NCBI RefSeq assembly: GCF_029784155.1
Contig: NC_073692.1
Span: 420,567,440 to 420,631,439 of the forward strand
Length of the DNA: 64,000 bases
Direction: 5' to 3'
From: Uranotaenia lowii
Lineage: Eukaryota > Arthropoda > Insecta > Diptera > Culicidae
The notes under the pieces are model-generated. The model saw nothing but the letters and a program-made list of their open reading frames with translations. It did no database searches and had not been told where the DNA came from. This document shows positions 33,051 to 45,895 of this stretch, one piece after another; position 1 is the first letter of the stretch, and each line of letters opens with the position of its first letter. Position numbers and translations under genes: made by a program.

Positions 33051-34669
33051 ATTGCGTTTACTGTAGATGTATTCTATTTTGAATTATGGGTTTAGACTTT
33101 CGAACAAATTTATATCACCATGCCCCGTCTGAAAATCTCAAAATGGTTGTACCTCAACCCTCATTCAAAGAAGAAGAACAGTTTGACACTTTTAGAATGG
33201 GATTTGTGGTAACATTTTCAAAAAATAAAAATGAAAAACTATCTTTTATCTTGCAGTAATATTTTTCAATGCACGCATCTAGGAAGCTCATCGAAAGGAA
33301 AAATTACAAGATCTTTTAAAAAGTCAGTTTGAAAATTCTGATAAAAAATCTCTTCTTAGTCTCAAATGAACTGTAAAAAACTTATTTATTTAATATTTAT
33401 TTGTATCTTTGTTGCAATGCACGGTCTACATGACGTTCACATTACTTATCTTTTTTGCTTACTTTCGAGTTGTCTGCTTCCAATTACCGGTAGGTTTACC
33501 ATTTTAATTGCTTGCCTTTAAAAAAAACTACGATTTATAAGGTCAACTTTGCAGGACAGCAAAAAATAAATAAATTTTTTTTTTTTCAAAATCTACAACC
33601 AACTTGAATCAGACAATAACTTCAGCTTAATCGGACTTCATTTACAATTTGAGAGCTCAAAGTTGTGATGGTTTTACTTTAAAAAAAATCTCATCAAAGA
33701 AGGGCCAAAGACAATCGAGAAAATCGAAATTTTAATTTAAAGTCTAAGGACTTGAAATTACATATTTGTTTGAGTTTCATTTCTGTCACTTTTCCAGCTT
33801 AAAAATTAATAAAACGATGAGATTCGATGTCATTTCGAAAATAAATATAGACTTATAAACGACTTTCTGGGACTTCAGAACTTCAGTTATCATTTTTACG
33901 CTTATGAATGAGTAATCTCTCACTGAAAGGATATCAGAAAAATTGTCACTTCTAAGTATATTGAAAAGAAATTGAATTCCAGTTAAGTCTGGGACAAAAC
34001 ATGTCGTAGCAGGTGTCAACTTATTTGAAAGGGCTCATTCGATATTTTATCAGCTGAAGATCGAATTAAAGTATGATATCTTGAAAATAGTTGTCTAAAT
34101 AACGACGATTTTTAATCTTAAGCATACCACACTTTCTACAGCACGTTTTTCCAAGGTCGGGCAATGTTGAACAATTTTTTTAACCTATTCGAGACGGAGG
34201 CTTCTAGTAAAAAATTAGGCAAATCTGAACAAAACCTATGTTAGTTATTTGAAATGTTAATTTTTCAACGAAACTTCAACTTTTTAAAAGAGAATTTTTG
34301 ATTTTTTATTTAAATGGATTTGGCAGATAAAGTGAGTAAACTCCGGCAAAATTTGCGAAGTTTTCAACAATATCTGGGCCTCCAATCCAGATAAAACTTA
34401 TCTTGAGTTCTTTATTTTATGGCAAGCCCGAATAAATCCAAGAAAATCTGGAACGATAATAAAATTCTACACTCTAGCATGATCTAAAGTGAAAGACACA
34501 CGGATACACCTACAAGGTTTTTACTGAAATCTAAGTTTTTGGGGATTCAGCAACTTTTTCAACATTGCTTTTGAATATTTTTAAAGTGACGCAAGATCGT
34601 TTGAAAGATCTGATACAGATCTGATATTAATTTTAAAAGAAATACTGGTGGAATTATTTTTATAAGGCA
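33051..34669. other. No gene seen
   Basis: Downstream of the tail A 3' UTR and within the tail B intron. It includes a copy of the CCGG-rich dispersed repeat at about 34190-34460 (CTCCGGCAAAATTTGCG, ATCTGGGCCTCCAATCCAG). Confidence 0.45.
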
Positions 34670-34772
34670 CTAGCTGATCCTAACGAACTCCGTTTCGCTT
34701 TCAACTTGGAAGATGTGATGAGCAGTTTTTATGAATGTCAATTGCAGGGAACTCTCCAGATGCATTTCCGAA
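34670..34772 (-). mobile_element. Helitron-like element, 3' end (split by a later insertion)
   Basis: On the - strand it ends ...TCGTTAGGATCAGCTAG at 34670 next to A (34669), with the CGAA/TTCG hairpin just before. About 95 bp match the 3' end of the Helitron at 54401-55698 closely (CCGTTTCGCTTTCAACTTGG, GTCAATTGC, CTCTCCAGATGCA). The remainder resumes at 38655 after a 3.9-kb insertion. Confidence 0.75.
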
Positions 34773-37700
34773 CAAGGACTAAAAAAATCGTATTCAAATC
34801 GGAGCAGCCAAGAAACAAAACCGCGCGTAGTTCACAAAAGTTCTGACCACAGTAGGTTCGCGACTCAGCAAACACGTGATTGCAGGGGATTTTTTTCAAG
34901 GGGAATCCGATCGCCAGAAAATCGTGAGCGAGCCGTGGCAGAAAATCTCGCGAACCACGCGATTCTGGTTCGTGAACCAAATTGGAAAACGCATTGCACA
35001 CTTGATGGTCGTGTTTTCCGTTTCGTTATTTTGTCACCACATGGTTGTTGATTGCGCCAAATGCAACGCGTGGACAGATGAAATAAATCGGTTTTTCAAA
35101 GTTTTCATAACAATTTCTTGAAAATAATTTACAATGTTGTAAATTTAAACGATGTATATAATTTGTGAATTGAAGTTTGTCCTTTCTGATGTTAAACAAC
35201 GTCAAATTTGGCAAATTTGTATAAAGAGTTTCGAAAGGATGCAATCTGGCCCAGTAACAGATAGAAAAAATATTGATTTTATTATCCGAAGGATAAAAAG
35301 TTCCTCCGCATCCTAAAAAGATGTATGGGGTGGGGGAAGGATCCAAATAAAAAAATACAAGTCCAATCTAGAAATGTGCTACTTCGGCATCTTAATTGTA
35401 TCACCTTTGTTATTTTCAAGTTTCTTCCGAAGTTCAAATTGAGGAAGTTATATAAGTTTGGAATTTCAAATTTGACGTAATGGCAGAAAAAAGGAGACAT
35501 TAACCGTGCGATGAAGTTTTGAAAGCGAGGGAAAACCATTAAGATAATTGGGAATTTCAATGTTAACTCATTGCGGACCAATTACAAGATATCTAGTTTT
35601 TTTCGCTTGACGCGTTTCCGAGCCGGACAAACCGGGAATTTTAAATAAAAACCTAGCAAAATCCGGACAATTAATGTTAAAAATGTCCTTAAATCCGAGC
35701 ATTATCTGGGCAAAAAAACTTTTTTTTTCATCAGAACTTATCGACAGGTTTTGAATCGTACTTTAAGATCCAAAACACCTTTCATGATTATTTTTTCTCA
35801 AAAAATTCCGTTTTGAAGGAGTTTGTTATTTTGATTTTCCAAATAAAGTGAATATAACCGGGCAAAATTCGGGCATTTTTCAATGAAATCCAGGCAACCG
35901 GGCCGTCCCGGACTGTTTCAAAAATTTTTATTGAATGTCCAGGCAAACCCGAATAAAATCGGGAAATCGGACAACAATAAAAAAGAAACGCTATTTCTCT
36001 AATATCATTTTCAGTTTATGAGCAGATAATAATGACGAATTAAAAATAGCAGGAAAAAAAATTCAACAAGCTCAATCAAAGGAAATCCAGACTATAAACG
36101 TAGATTTAAAATCCATGAGTTTGATCAAGATCAAGTTCAAAATTAATGTTAAAGATAACTATAGTTGAAAAATTTGCATTTAAATTTTTGAAAACTGCTT
36201 TTTTACTTCTGTTTTGAAATAAAAAAGATATTTTTTTAATTCAACTGATTTTGGATGCAACGAAATATTGGTGTATTGCAATAAACTATAGCAATAGGGA
36301 GTATATGATCTCAGTTAAATTTCTATATTTCTCAGGCTTTATATTGACATAATCTTTGATTTATGAAACTCACTTATGACAAATTAGGGACTTACTTTTT
36401 AGATAAGATAGATTTGAGTTATAAGTTATTTAGAATTTTTCTTTGCTGTAGTATCGTTTGAATGATAGAAAAATATTATAGAACTGAAAGTCATCATGAA
36501 ATTAATTCCAGCTGAAAATCCGAATGATGAACAAAATTTGAAAACAAATAATTTAATGTTCACGATTCAAAATTCATTTTTTTAAATTCCCTTTCTGGAT
36601 TCAAAATTATACAATTGATTTGAAAAATTAGGATTGAAAATTCTTTCTCATTAATTCTTAATTTCATATTCGTGATACTTAATTTGAAACTGTACAATTT
36701 AAATTCGAATTCTGAGTTTTGAAATAAGTTCTACGAATATTTGAATCTAATTTGTGGATTAAGAATGAATTCCCAATTCAAATAGTAAAGTGTGACTTTT
36801 TCATTCAGAATTGAGTCATCAGAAGATCACAATTCCAAAATCAGGATTACCTATTCCAAAATGAATTTCAACTGAATATTTTTGAATTTGGAATAAGCAA
36901 TTTTCAATCATTAATTTGTCCATTCCAAACTCTATGCAAAGAGTGAGAAAATATAAATTTTTATAGCAAAACTCGTATAAGCGGATTCAGAAATGTTAAA
37001 ATAAAATCTGAAAAACAAACTCCGGACTTATTAACAGTTCGAAACATAGAGTGATGAACCCATAAAAAGAATGTTGATAGTTTTGAATCATAAATAATGA
37101 ATAATTAATTTGGAGTTATTCATTTTAAAGTTGCGTTGTGAATTTTGCTGATCGAAAAATAATCTTCAGATTATAAGTAGATAAAAATGACGAAAAAATG
37201 GTAGATAAAAAAATTGCCGAAATCAATTCAAGAAGCTCAATATAAGGAACTTCAGACAATAAAAGGTGATTTCAAATCCAGTTGTAATATCAAGATCGGA
37301 TTCAGAGTTAATGTTAGAGAGTATTATAATTTAAAAATAACAATGCAAATTTGTAATTTATTTTTCAACGTATCAATAATTATATCGGTTTTTATCATTG
37401 ATTGAGTATTATACTCATTTTTTTTATTTAAAAAGATTTGAATTGAGAATAACATGAATTTATTGTAATATTTAAAAACTATCGTCCCGTGATTGTGGTC
37501 AAAGTCCGTTTTCGCTTTGACAAAATAAAGTACGCACTCTTATAATTCAGGTTTTTTCTCTTCTTGGCAAATTGTTTCGTCTTCCACTAATTTAAAAAGA
37601 ATTAAATTCTTTGCAAAAGCCGTTGGAACTAAGGGTTTCATTATTTCTTCATCCTTTTAGGGGCATGTGAATAAGGTGGTGAAAAAGCAAGTTTGCGTAG

Positions 37701-38646
37701 ATATTTTTATTCCTCAAGCCAAAACCCCTCAAGCCAAAACCCCTCAAGAAAGTTTTTTTTAAAGAAAAATTACATGAAAACTATTCTTTGATTATTGAAT
37801 AAATTTATCAATTTTTTATGATATTCACTTTAATCCAAAATAATCATTGATACGTTTGCATGTGTTTTCTTATTGAAACTTTACATATGGAATCGTGGTT
37901 GTCTTTTCCAAATATAAAAAACAGTTATGGAATTTTACACTCAACCTCTACTACAGAAATGTAGTGATTTGGATGGAATTGTAAGGCTCTAAGATTTGGT
38001 TTGATTATTAATTCCTTAAACGGTTGTTAAAGATCATTATTAGGGCCTTCTTGTGTCCATTCTAATCCATAATTTTGTCAAAAAGCTTTGTTTAATTCAA
38101 TTGACCACCCAGGAGTTGACATGGCAGAATGAATTTGATTTAATATTTAGAGTTTCGTTAATCTTAAAACGCTGTAAGTTATCAAAAAAAAATTGTTTTT
38201 TTTTAATAAACTTAAAAATAAAACAGAAATATTCCATACAATAATTGAAAGAACAGTGGAAAATGAAGAACTTCCTGCTGCTGCTTGAAGCACAATTTAT
38301 TACCCGTACGCGTACCTAAAGAGACGCACAGCCTGCCTACGGAAGAAAATTGAAGAACCACGCGTTCCCTTCCAAAAAAAAAGTTCATGAACCTTTTCGC
38401 TAAATGGTTCGTGAGCCAAAATCGCGGGGAAAAATTTTCATGTATGTTACGATTTCCACGAGCGAGACAGGATTCAAAATCCAAAAGAATCGTCTGTTGG
38501 TTGGACTGCCTCGCTCGTGTTTCCTATGGTTCGCGAACCTAAGGGATTTTTTTTCACAGCCTGCTCGCGCTTTGGCGAACCTTTACGAGTAAAAATCGTA
38601 TACGAGCGGGAATCGCCACTCGTGTACATGATTTTATTAGTCCTTG
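34773..38646. mobile_element. hAT-like non-autonomous element with 8-bp target duplication
   Basis: Starts CAAGGACTAAAAAAATC and ends GATTTTATTAGTCCTTG, imperfect inverted repeats of about 17 bp. It is flanked by exact TTTCCGAA at 34765-34772 and 38647-38654. Both subterminal regions carry several copies of GGTTCGYGA / TTCGCGAACC (near 34852, 34957, 34970, 38404, 38528 and 38571), the multiple subterminal motifs typical of hAT transposase-binding regions. The 8-bp duplication and CAAGG termini fit hAT (P elements also make 8 bp). The 3874-bp body is AT-rich without a transposase and contains the CCGG-rich repeat at 35590-35975. Confidence 0.75.
35590..35975 (+). repeat. Dispersed CCGG-rich repeat, copy inside the hAT-like element
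   Basis: Contains GAGCCGGACAAACCGGGAA, TTTTTTTTTCATCAGAACTTATCGACAGG-like sequence, AACCGGGCAAAATTCGGGCA, TCCAGGCAACCGGGCC and AAATCGGGAAATCGG. It matches 28630-28985 and 45470-45895 block by block. Confidence 0.65.
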
Positions 38647-38654
38647 TTTCCGAA

Positions 38655-39230
38655 TGCATTATTCTGCATTCATGATAACGTCAATGTCGCATAAAAAATA
38701 TTTTGGACGACCCCTTATACAGACCCCGACCCAAAACTTGAATCCTTAAATAACTGGTCCCTCGGAATTTCCATGTTCGAAGTCACATCTCAATCTGGAG
38801 TATAATCATGACGATATCCCAAAAACACTGAACAATTTATATGAAGAACTTCTTTTGTTGACCTCTGGCAAAAAAGTTGAAATCGATTGCCCGTCCCTTA
38901 AAACTCCCGTGTGCAAATTTTCATCCCAATCTAGTGTATAAAAACATCAATTTAGCAAAAGCAGTGAACTCTAACTCGAAATTGGATAATAGATATCAAT
39001 TATTCGTTCTTAATATCTCTTGCGTGCAAATTTTTCATCTCAATCCGATTCATAATAACATCAGTTCCACAAAAATATTGAAAAGTTAATATGGACGTTA
39101 ATGAAGTTTATATGGAATAACACTAAATTTGATACCTGAAACTAACTGCCCATCTTTGAAAACGGCCAAGTTACAGTTTTAAACTCAATCCAATGTATAA
39201 AATAACGTCAATGTGTGATCCAAAACGAAA
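38655..39230 (-). mobile_element. Helitron-like element, remainder after the hAT-like insertion
   Basis: Continues the - strand Helitron from 34670-34772. It contains GACGTTATCATGA-, TTTTGGACGACCCCTTATAC and repeated CATGTTCGAAGTC / TCATCCCAATCTAGTGTA words that are the complement of the ~143-bp internal repeats at 54401-55698. Three to four decayed units are visible. The TCTATATA terminus is not recognisable on the right. Confidence 0.6.
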
Positions 39231-41717
39231 TTTTTTGAGTAAGTTGAATTAAAATATAATTTGAGTAATTTGTTTTTCGTTAAGTAATTTCTGAATTTTT
39301 ACCAAATTTTCCCGGATATTGCTGAGATTTTTGGTCGTTAATTTTAAATTAAATTTCCGAATTTTGCAGGTGTAAATACAAAATTTTCCGGATATGTCCA
39401 GCCCGGATACATGCTGAAAAAATTCTGGCAACCTTATATAGTTATGGCAAAATTTCACAAAAAAAAAAATAAAATGAAATGAAAAGAAAATCTGGAAAAA
39501 CCAAGACCCGAAAACAATAATCAAATTTAAAAAAATATAAAAACAACCTCAATTAAAAAAAAATAAAAAGAACCAAATAATAATTTTTAAATTTTAAAAA
39601 TTTTAATAGAACAAATATTAAAAAAAAAGTTTAACAAAAAAGAACAACAAGTTTTTAGATCATGACCACAAAAATGTTAAAAAAGTGCCGTAAAAACCTT
39701 ATTTTTTATGAATCAACCGTCAAAGGTATCCCAGTCACATTAATATTTTGTGAAACGTGAATTCGAAAGTTGACATAATTTGTGATATTTTGGCATGTTT
39801 AGATTTATAAAACACGAAACACAGAATTTTTTATGGCTATTTAAAGGTAGCTGTTTTTCGAGCTTTTTATCAATCTGCATTTTCATTCTTATTCTACCAA
39901 CTGTTTTCGCTTTGCATTAGATTTGAAGTACCAAAGTACACCAAATTATAAAAAATATTTCCATATGTGCAACAAAAAAGTTTCTTACTTCAGCTTTCTC
40001 AAGCAATAAGTGACTATTTTTCGAGTTCTTTTTAACTGACTTACAGTCTTTTTCCCGAAGCATGTTTTTTCTCGGTTTTTTAGACTTTCAATAACTTTAA
40101 AATAAATGATTGCAGCTGAATACCATCTGAAAATCATATTTGTTTTACGTTACAAGCTTTCCAAAACTGTAAAAATCTGTTAAAAAACAAGAGAGTTTCT
40201 GCGGAACCATATCGATCCAGTACCGTAAACTGGGATAACTTTTTTCAACATGAAATTTTGGCAGATAATAGCACAAAGCATAGTTAAAAGAACATTTAGT
40301 AATTTTTTCATTAAAAAATGTAGAAAAATGAGCCGGTGACGGAGCACTTTCGAGAATGCCTTTTAGAAAACAGGATTTGCGGTGGACACTGTATCTCAGC
40401 ACAGAATCATCTGAAGTCAAAAAATCAGAGCAAAATATTTATAATTGGTGTTTTCCTGGACCCCAAAGATTTTATTTAACTTAAAAAATTTTTTTATGAA
40501 ATTTTTTTTGACTGTTTGAAGTAAAAACTACGATTTTTCACGAAAAAATCCGCCATTTCTTTAAGGGTAAAATCTCCCCAAAGTAAAAAAAAAAGAAAAT
40601 CGTTGGGGTTTGGTATTTTATATGTAGAAAATATGTTCCAAATTTGAAAAGAATCGGTGAAGTAGTATGATGACGATGTCCACTGACTTTAAAAATGTGT
40701 TTCGAGAAACACGCGTTTGAAGTTTCTCTGAAATCGATTTTTTGAAAGTGTTAGACCCTACTCCCCCCTTAAAGCATTTAGTAGTAAATGATTTATTTTA
40801 TATGGAAGTTCAACTTTTTTTTCCTTTGTAAATGTATAGTTTGAGAGTTATTCTCACGGCCATTCTATGGTAATTTTTTGATTTTAAAAATGTCCATTAC
40901 ATTACAATTATATACAAAGTGATGGTATGTTTAGTGTTAAATACCCGTGGTTTTAGAAATTTCGTTTTCTTTTCCAATTTTTGTATTGAATTTGTCATTT
41001 TGTCGTTTTATTTACAAAAGCTATGTAATCATGTGTTTCGATTTATTTCTTTATTTATTAATTTTCTTTTTAGTTTATATTATTTTGAAGGACCTCTAAA
41101 GTAGAAAAATATTAAATAATCAACTCAAGTGAAATATTAAATCTTATGATTAACGTGTTGCTTGGAGCGAGTTTTGATTCGTCTTTCAAGTTTATTCTTA
41201 AACTCATTTTAAATTATATGTGCTCACGTAAGAACTTGTACTAGACACAAAACACACGACGTTTTACTTAACGTTAAGTAAGAACGTTAAGTATCGTGTC
41301 CTTTAATACGTCGTGTGTTTTGTGTCTTATTCTTAAACTTTAAAATCTATTACTTCCACATGTTTTTTTATGCCTTTTGGGTCACCAAGCATTAGTGTAA
41401 AATGAGAGATGATCTGGTTGGTTCCTGAATTAGCGCAACGCGTTTTAACTTTGTATGTAAATGTATATGAGAGATGTAATTTTTGCTTCCAGAAAATTCA
41501 AATAAGCTTGAAATGAAGTAGGTCTTTGATTTTTGGATTTGGCTATTCTTAAGTTTCAATTTTTGCTACCATGACCAGCAGCTAAACATTTCATGAAAAA
41601 AATTTTCAACCATTTCAAAATAAAAAAAATCTGAATTCATTGACAAGTATTTAAAACTGGCTGATTTGCTAACGAGATCTTTGAATAATTTCATGAAATG
41701 GTATTGCAAAAGTTTTA
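39231..41717. other. Intron DNA, no gene seen
   Basis: AT-rich DNA with repeat traces. 39290-39440 resembles part of the CCGG-rich family. 40000-40210 (CCCGAAGCATG, TTTCTCGG-TTTTTTAGACTTTCAATAAC, AACAAGAGAG) matches 45895-46110 and 49150-49330. GTACCGTAAACTGGGATAAC at 40219 is a word often found in dipteran repeats. No coding signals. Confidence 0.45.
41243..41329. mobile_element. Short hairpin MITE
   Basis: AGACACAAAACACACGACGT and its complement ACGTCGTGTGTTTTGTGTCT bracket about 45 bp that contain AACGTTAAGTAAGAACGTTAAGT. A near-perfect 20-bp inverted repeat in 87 bp. Confidence 0.7.
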
Positions 41718-43982
41718 TCTATTATATAAAATTCTCTTGTAACGGTGTTTGTAGTACTACTCCTCCGAAATGACCCAAACGATTCAAATGAAATTATTTT
41801 TAGAATATTCTTTAGGCATGCGAATCGGTTTATATCGAATAAAAATAACAGAAAGTCGCATCAATTGTCCGTTATAATTAAATTTGTAGTTTTTCGAATG
41901 AAATTAAAGTCATGACATCCATTTTCAAGAGATTTTCTTCACTTTGGGCGCCGGGCGGGCGGTTTGTTTTTCGTCTCTAAGGTCGAGGCGTCGTGAACAA
42001 ACGTCGTGAGAGGATAGTAACCAGGGCATAGCATACTGATTAGTGGGAATATTTGGGCGCCTATTTCTCAACCAACCATACTTTCAACGCACGTGGCGGC
42101 GATATGAAGCCTAGATGTGTTTTTTTCTTCTTGATTCCTAGCTTATTTGTACAGCACATATGAATAAATGAAGCCTAGATGTGACCCAGATTGATATTTT
42201 ACCGATCAAATCAAAACCATTTAAACGGTTTTAAATATTAAAACTTTTATTTTTATTTCATGTTAATTGAATCAGCAATGGTTGTCAAAAAAACATGAAT
42301 TTGATACTGATGCATATGAAAAAATGGTATGACTCTTTGCGGACGTTTGAAAAAAAGAAAGTGGGAAGATTTACGTACGGTTGAATAATCCAATACGCCT
42401 AGAAACATTTTTCGAACATGTACAAATGTGCTAAACTGAAGATAAACCAAGCGCCTTTAAATTTACAGAACAACAACAAAATCCGTTGAAAATGAACAGA
42501 CACATGTACTGAACAAGAGCCTGTCCTTAAAGAAGGATTAAATAGGATTGATGTTTATTCAAAGGCCGAATTTTTTGCAACCATATGTGTAAGTTATCAA
42601 TAATCTACGAAGAATTTTTAGTTGAAACGTTCAAACTTTACATAAAATGTATACATTATTTCTTCATTTATAAATGGTTGGGCCCAAATAAATAATCAGA
42701 CTAAACAAACTCAACTTTTTCTAATATTATTTACCGAAAAACTTTTTACAGGTTCACTGTTATCATAACCGGTGTTCCTTTACTGAGAGTTTCGATTTAC
42801 AAAAAAACATATATTACATATTTTTTTAAGGTTTTGGTTTAGCATGAAATTTTCCAGAAAATGATATGAACTCACGAAACCATCGAGGCCTTAACAGATT
42901 ATTTCTTTTCGAACTATTCAGTTTTTTTTTTAATCTGCTTTTCAATTAAATGTTATTGATTCTTGAAAATATTACATAGCCTTAAATCAAATCGCAGATC
43001 CCCACCAACAATATTCAGGAAATTTTGAAATCAGAATATCTATTCGATCTTCAATTAAAAACATTTTTTTTCTATTTTTAATACCAATCGTTTCCTTGAT
43101 TCATTGGGTTAAAGTTCATAGGAATGTAATTTGCTTTTTTTTTCATTAATCAATATAAAAAAAGTAGATTGCAGTACACAAGATCGCCAGATTTAATGCC
43201 ATGGCAAATGCTGTTTGGGAACACTTCAAGTTGAAAGTTCGGTATCTAGAAAAACTTTTTGAACATGATTTTGGTGAAAATATGTTTATTAATTCAAACT
43301 ACTTCGAGGGGTGAGGATGGTGAACAAAAAGCTGTCCCAAAACTAATTGGGAGCTAAAAGCGCTGCGTTAGGATTAATATTGAGCAAATACTCCGAAAAT
43401 TGTCCCAATATTCAAAATTTTATTTTCATAAAGTTTCATATGGAATAAATTACAATAAATGAAAAACTTTTGATTTCGATTCAAACCTTAATGTTATTTC
43501 GAACAAACAACATGAATGATATACAACAAATGAAACATACAATTATTTATGGAATAAGTTACAAAAAGTGACTTGCAAGTTGTACGATAACATCGAACTG
43601 AAAAAATAAAACCATTTTGCGATAAGAACCTGAAACCTGACCATTCATGATATATAAAAAAATCTGAATGAAAGAAAAGTTAATAAAAAAGTATTCATGA
43701 AAGTTGCATGTAAGATTTATTGAAGGTTATATTTTTGATTATTCAAGAAAAGACCCGTAGAGCTGAATTAAAATTGTTAGGTTTAATTTCGATAGAATAA
43801 AGTGGGACAATTCGAGAAAACGGAAATGAGGGAAATTTAAAATAAAAACTAGAACATGTTCACAAAAGCGAGACGATTAACAACTCAATATTTAATAAGT
43901 TTTGAAAGTTAATTAGCAGAGAAAAAATGAAAAATCGACGCCAAATTTAACAGGGTAAGACGAAGTTTACCGGGTCTGCTAG
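41718..43982 (+). mobile_element. Candidate Helitron-like element
   Basis: Left end A|TCTATTATATAAAATTC followed by TCTTGTAACGGTGTTTGTAG; right end CGGGTCTGCTAG|T preceded by the hairpin GGTAA/TTACC. The two ends are of Helitron type and correctly flanked by A and T. Whether they belong to the same copy over 2265 bp is inferred. A 16-bp direct repeat, ATGAAGCCTAGATGTG (42105 and 42169), lies inside. No Rep/helicase frame was seen. Confidence 0.45.
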
Positions 43983-43983
43983 T

Positions 43984-44665
43984 AAATCAATATATTTGCT
44001 GGCTATGCATTTGCGATTTTTATATTCTTATCGTACGGTTCAACAGCTTTCAAGTTAGCATTCAAAAAACGCTTTAAAAAATTAATTTCGAAAAAAAATG
44101 TGTATAACATTGGTAAACTTTTCTGGAGTACATGTTAGGTTTGTGATTTGTACCAATGAATTGTACTGCAAAAATAAAGGATTATATTTCATCCAAAGTT
44201 ATATTTTTTGGAACTTTCAGTAGATCTCCGGCAATTTTCGAATGAAATATTGTGTTTTCCCATACAAATTTCCATACAAAATTTAAACTCGTAGAACAGA
44301 TTCAAGACTGAATGGATCGCTTCCAAATTTTTATTGCTATTTCTGGCAGAAAAATTACCAATAAAAACTATGAGAAGTGTACAGATTTAGGAATTTGAAA
44401 TTTTCACAAAAATCTTGCAGCGATCTAATGTACATATATTCTTCATCATTTGCGTTAGCTAAATTGCAAAATCCTCATTTTTGGCTATCTCTTTGAAGTA
44501 AATGTTTTGTTTTCTTATACTATAAAAATGTTGCACATTTCCTCTGGAGACTGAAATATCGAACAAACATAATTTTTTTTTAAGGTTATTGTAGATGATG
44601 CCCATGCCTTACAAGATTCCAAATAAACTGTATTTATTTGCATACATTGTAACACTTAGTAATAA
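43984..44665. other. No gene seen
   Basis: AT-rich intronic DNA without recognisable repeats. Confidence 0.4.
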
Positions 44666-45179
44666 AGACCCCGTCCAATTTTGGCAACACGCTCGTACAA
44701 TTTGTGTTGTCAAAATCGAATGGTTTTTGTTTTTCAAACAACTATAATAGTAACAATAATTGTTGTTATCATTTACATAATTTTTAGTCAATTTTCGATC
44801 ATTTCGAGTTATCTTTTATTTTTCCTAGTCATATTTAGCACTATATTACCTAGGACTTTTTTTTTATTTATAAAATTTGTTTTTTTTTTGTCATATTTGC
44901 TATTTTTGTCATTTTCCATTATTTTAAAGGTGATTTTCATCATTTTCAGTCTTTTATTTGTTATTGTTATTAATTTTATAAAATTTTCATCATTTTTGTA
45001 ATTTTAGAACTTTATATTTTTTAACACGTTTTTGTTTTTGTGGTTTGCGATATTTGTCTAAATTATATTGGTTTCTGTTATAGCGAAAACTTTGTGTCGC
45101 TTTTAAATCCGTTCGATTTCAGCACCAAAATCGAATGTAGCCAACATCGAATGTTGCGAAAAAAAAAACAACGGGGTCT
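44666..45179. mobile_element. MITE with AGACCCCGT termini
   Basis: AGACCCCGT at 44666-44674 and ACGGGGTCT at 45171-45179. Just inside both termini are TTGGCAAC / GTTGCGAA and GTTGTCAAAATCGAATG / ACATCGAATGTTGC. The interior is extremely T-rich, producing a spurious hydrophobic ORF. A truncated relative lies at 12500-12812. Confidence 0.7.
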
Positions 45180-45469
45180 GAAATTAATCATGGGATTTAT
45201 GCAACGTTGAAGTTAAGCAATATTTGGTCGATAGAGTTTCAATTTTACCTCGTTTTTTCTTCGTAATATCGTTTGTTTCTCAACCGATTTAAAAAAAAAA
45301 TTATAGTCTTGGGAACCTCGTTATGTAACTCAAACATGTTTTCCGTACAACATTTATCTACAATACTTCAGATTTCCTTGATTCAAAGTCTAATAAAAAA
45401 ACTGAAAAGCATTCTCCCGAAAAAGATATATTTATTTAATTATTATTTTTCAGCTCGTATTCGGACCGG

Positions 45470-45895
45470 ACCGCGCAATTTTATATAAGAACCTGGCTAT
45501 ATCCAGGCATTTGATTTCAAAAATGACGACCATAAATACGGGCAATATCCGGGCTAATTTCTCAAAAACCAGAAACTACTCAACAAAAATCAAGGAAAAA
45601 AAATTGAAAAAAATGTTTTTCATCAATACTCATTGACAAACTTTGAATCGAATTCTAAGCTTCCAAAAAAACCTTACATGACCATTTTTAGAAAACTTTC
45701 TTTAAAAATTTCGTTTTGGAGAGTTTCGTTGTTTTATTTGTTTATTTGATTTGCAAAATAAAGTTAATTAATCCGAGCAAAATCCGAGCATTTTTTAATG
45801 AAATCCAGGCAACCGGACCTGGCCGGACTTTTCCCAAATTTTGTTTTGAATATCTTGGCAAACCTGGATAAAACCGGGAAATCTGGCAACCTTAT
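45470..45895 (+). repeat. Dispersed CCGG-rich repeat, copy near tail B
   Basis: Contains ACCGGACCGCGCAATTTTAT, TATCCAGGCATTTG, GAAATCCAGGCAACCGGACC, ACCTGGATAAAACCGGG and AAATCTGGCAACC. Best preserved copy together with 35590-35975. Confidence 0.65.

Noticed and set aside
44681..45001. 106-codon hydrophobic frame resembling a membrane protein
   Set aside because: It lies inside a T-rich MITE; Phe, Ile, Leu and Val follow from base composition.
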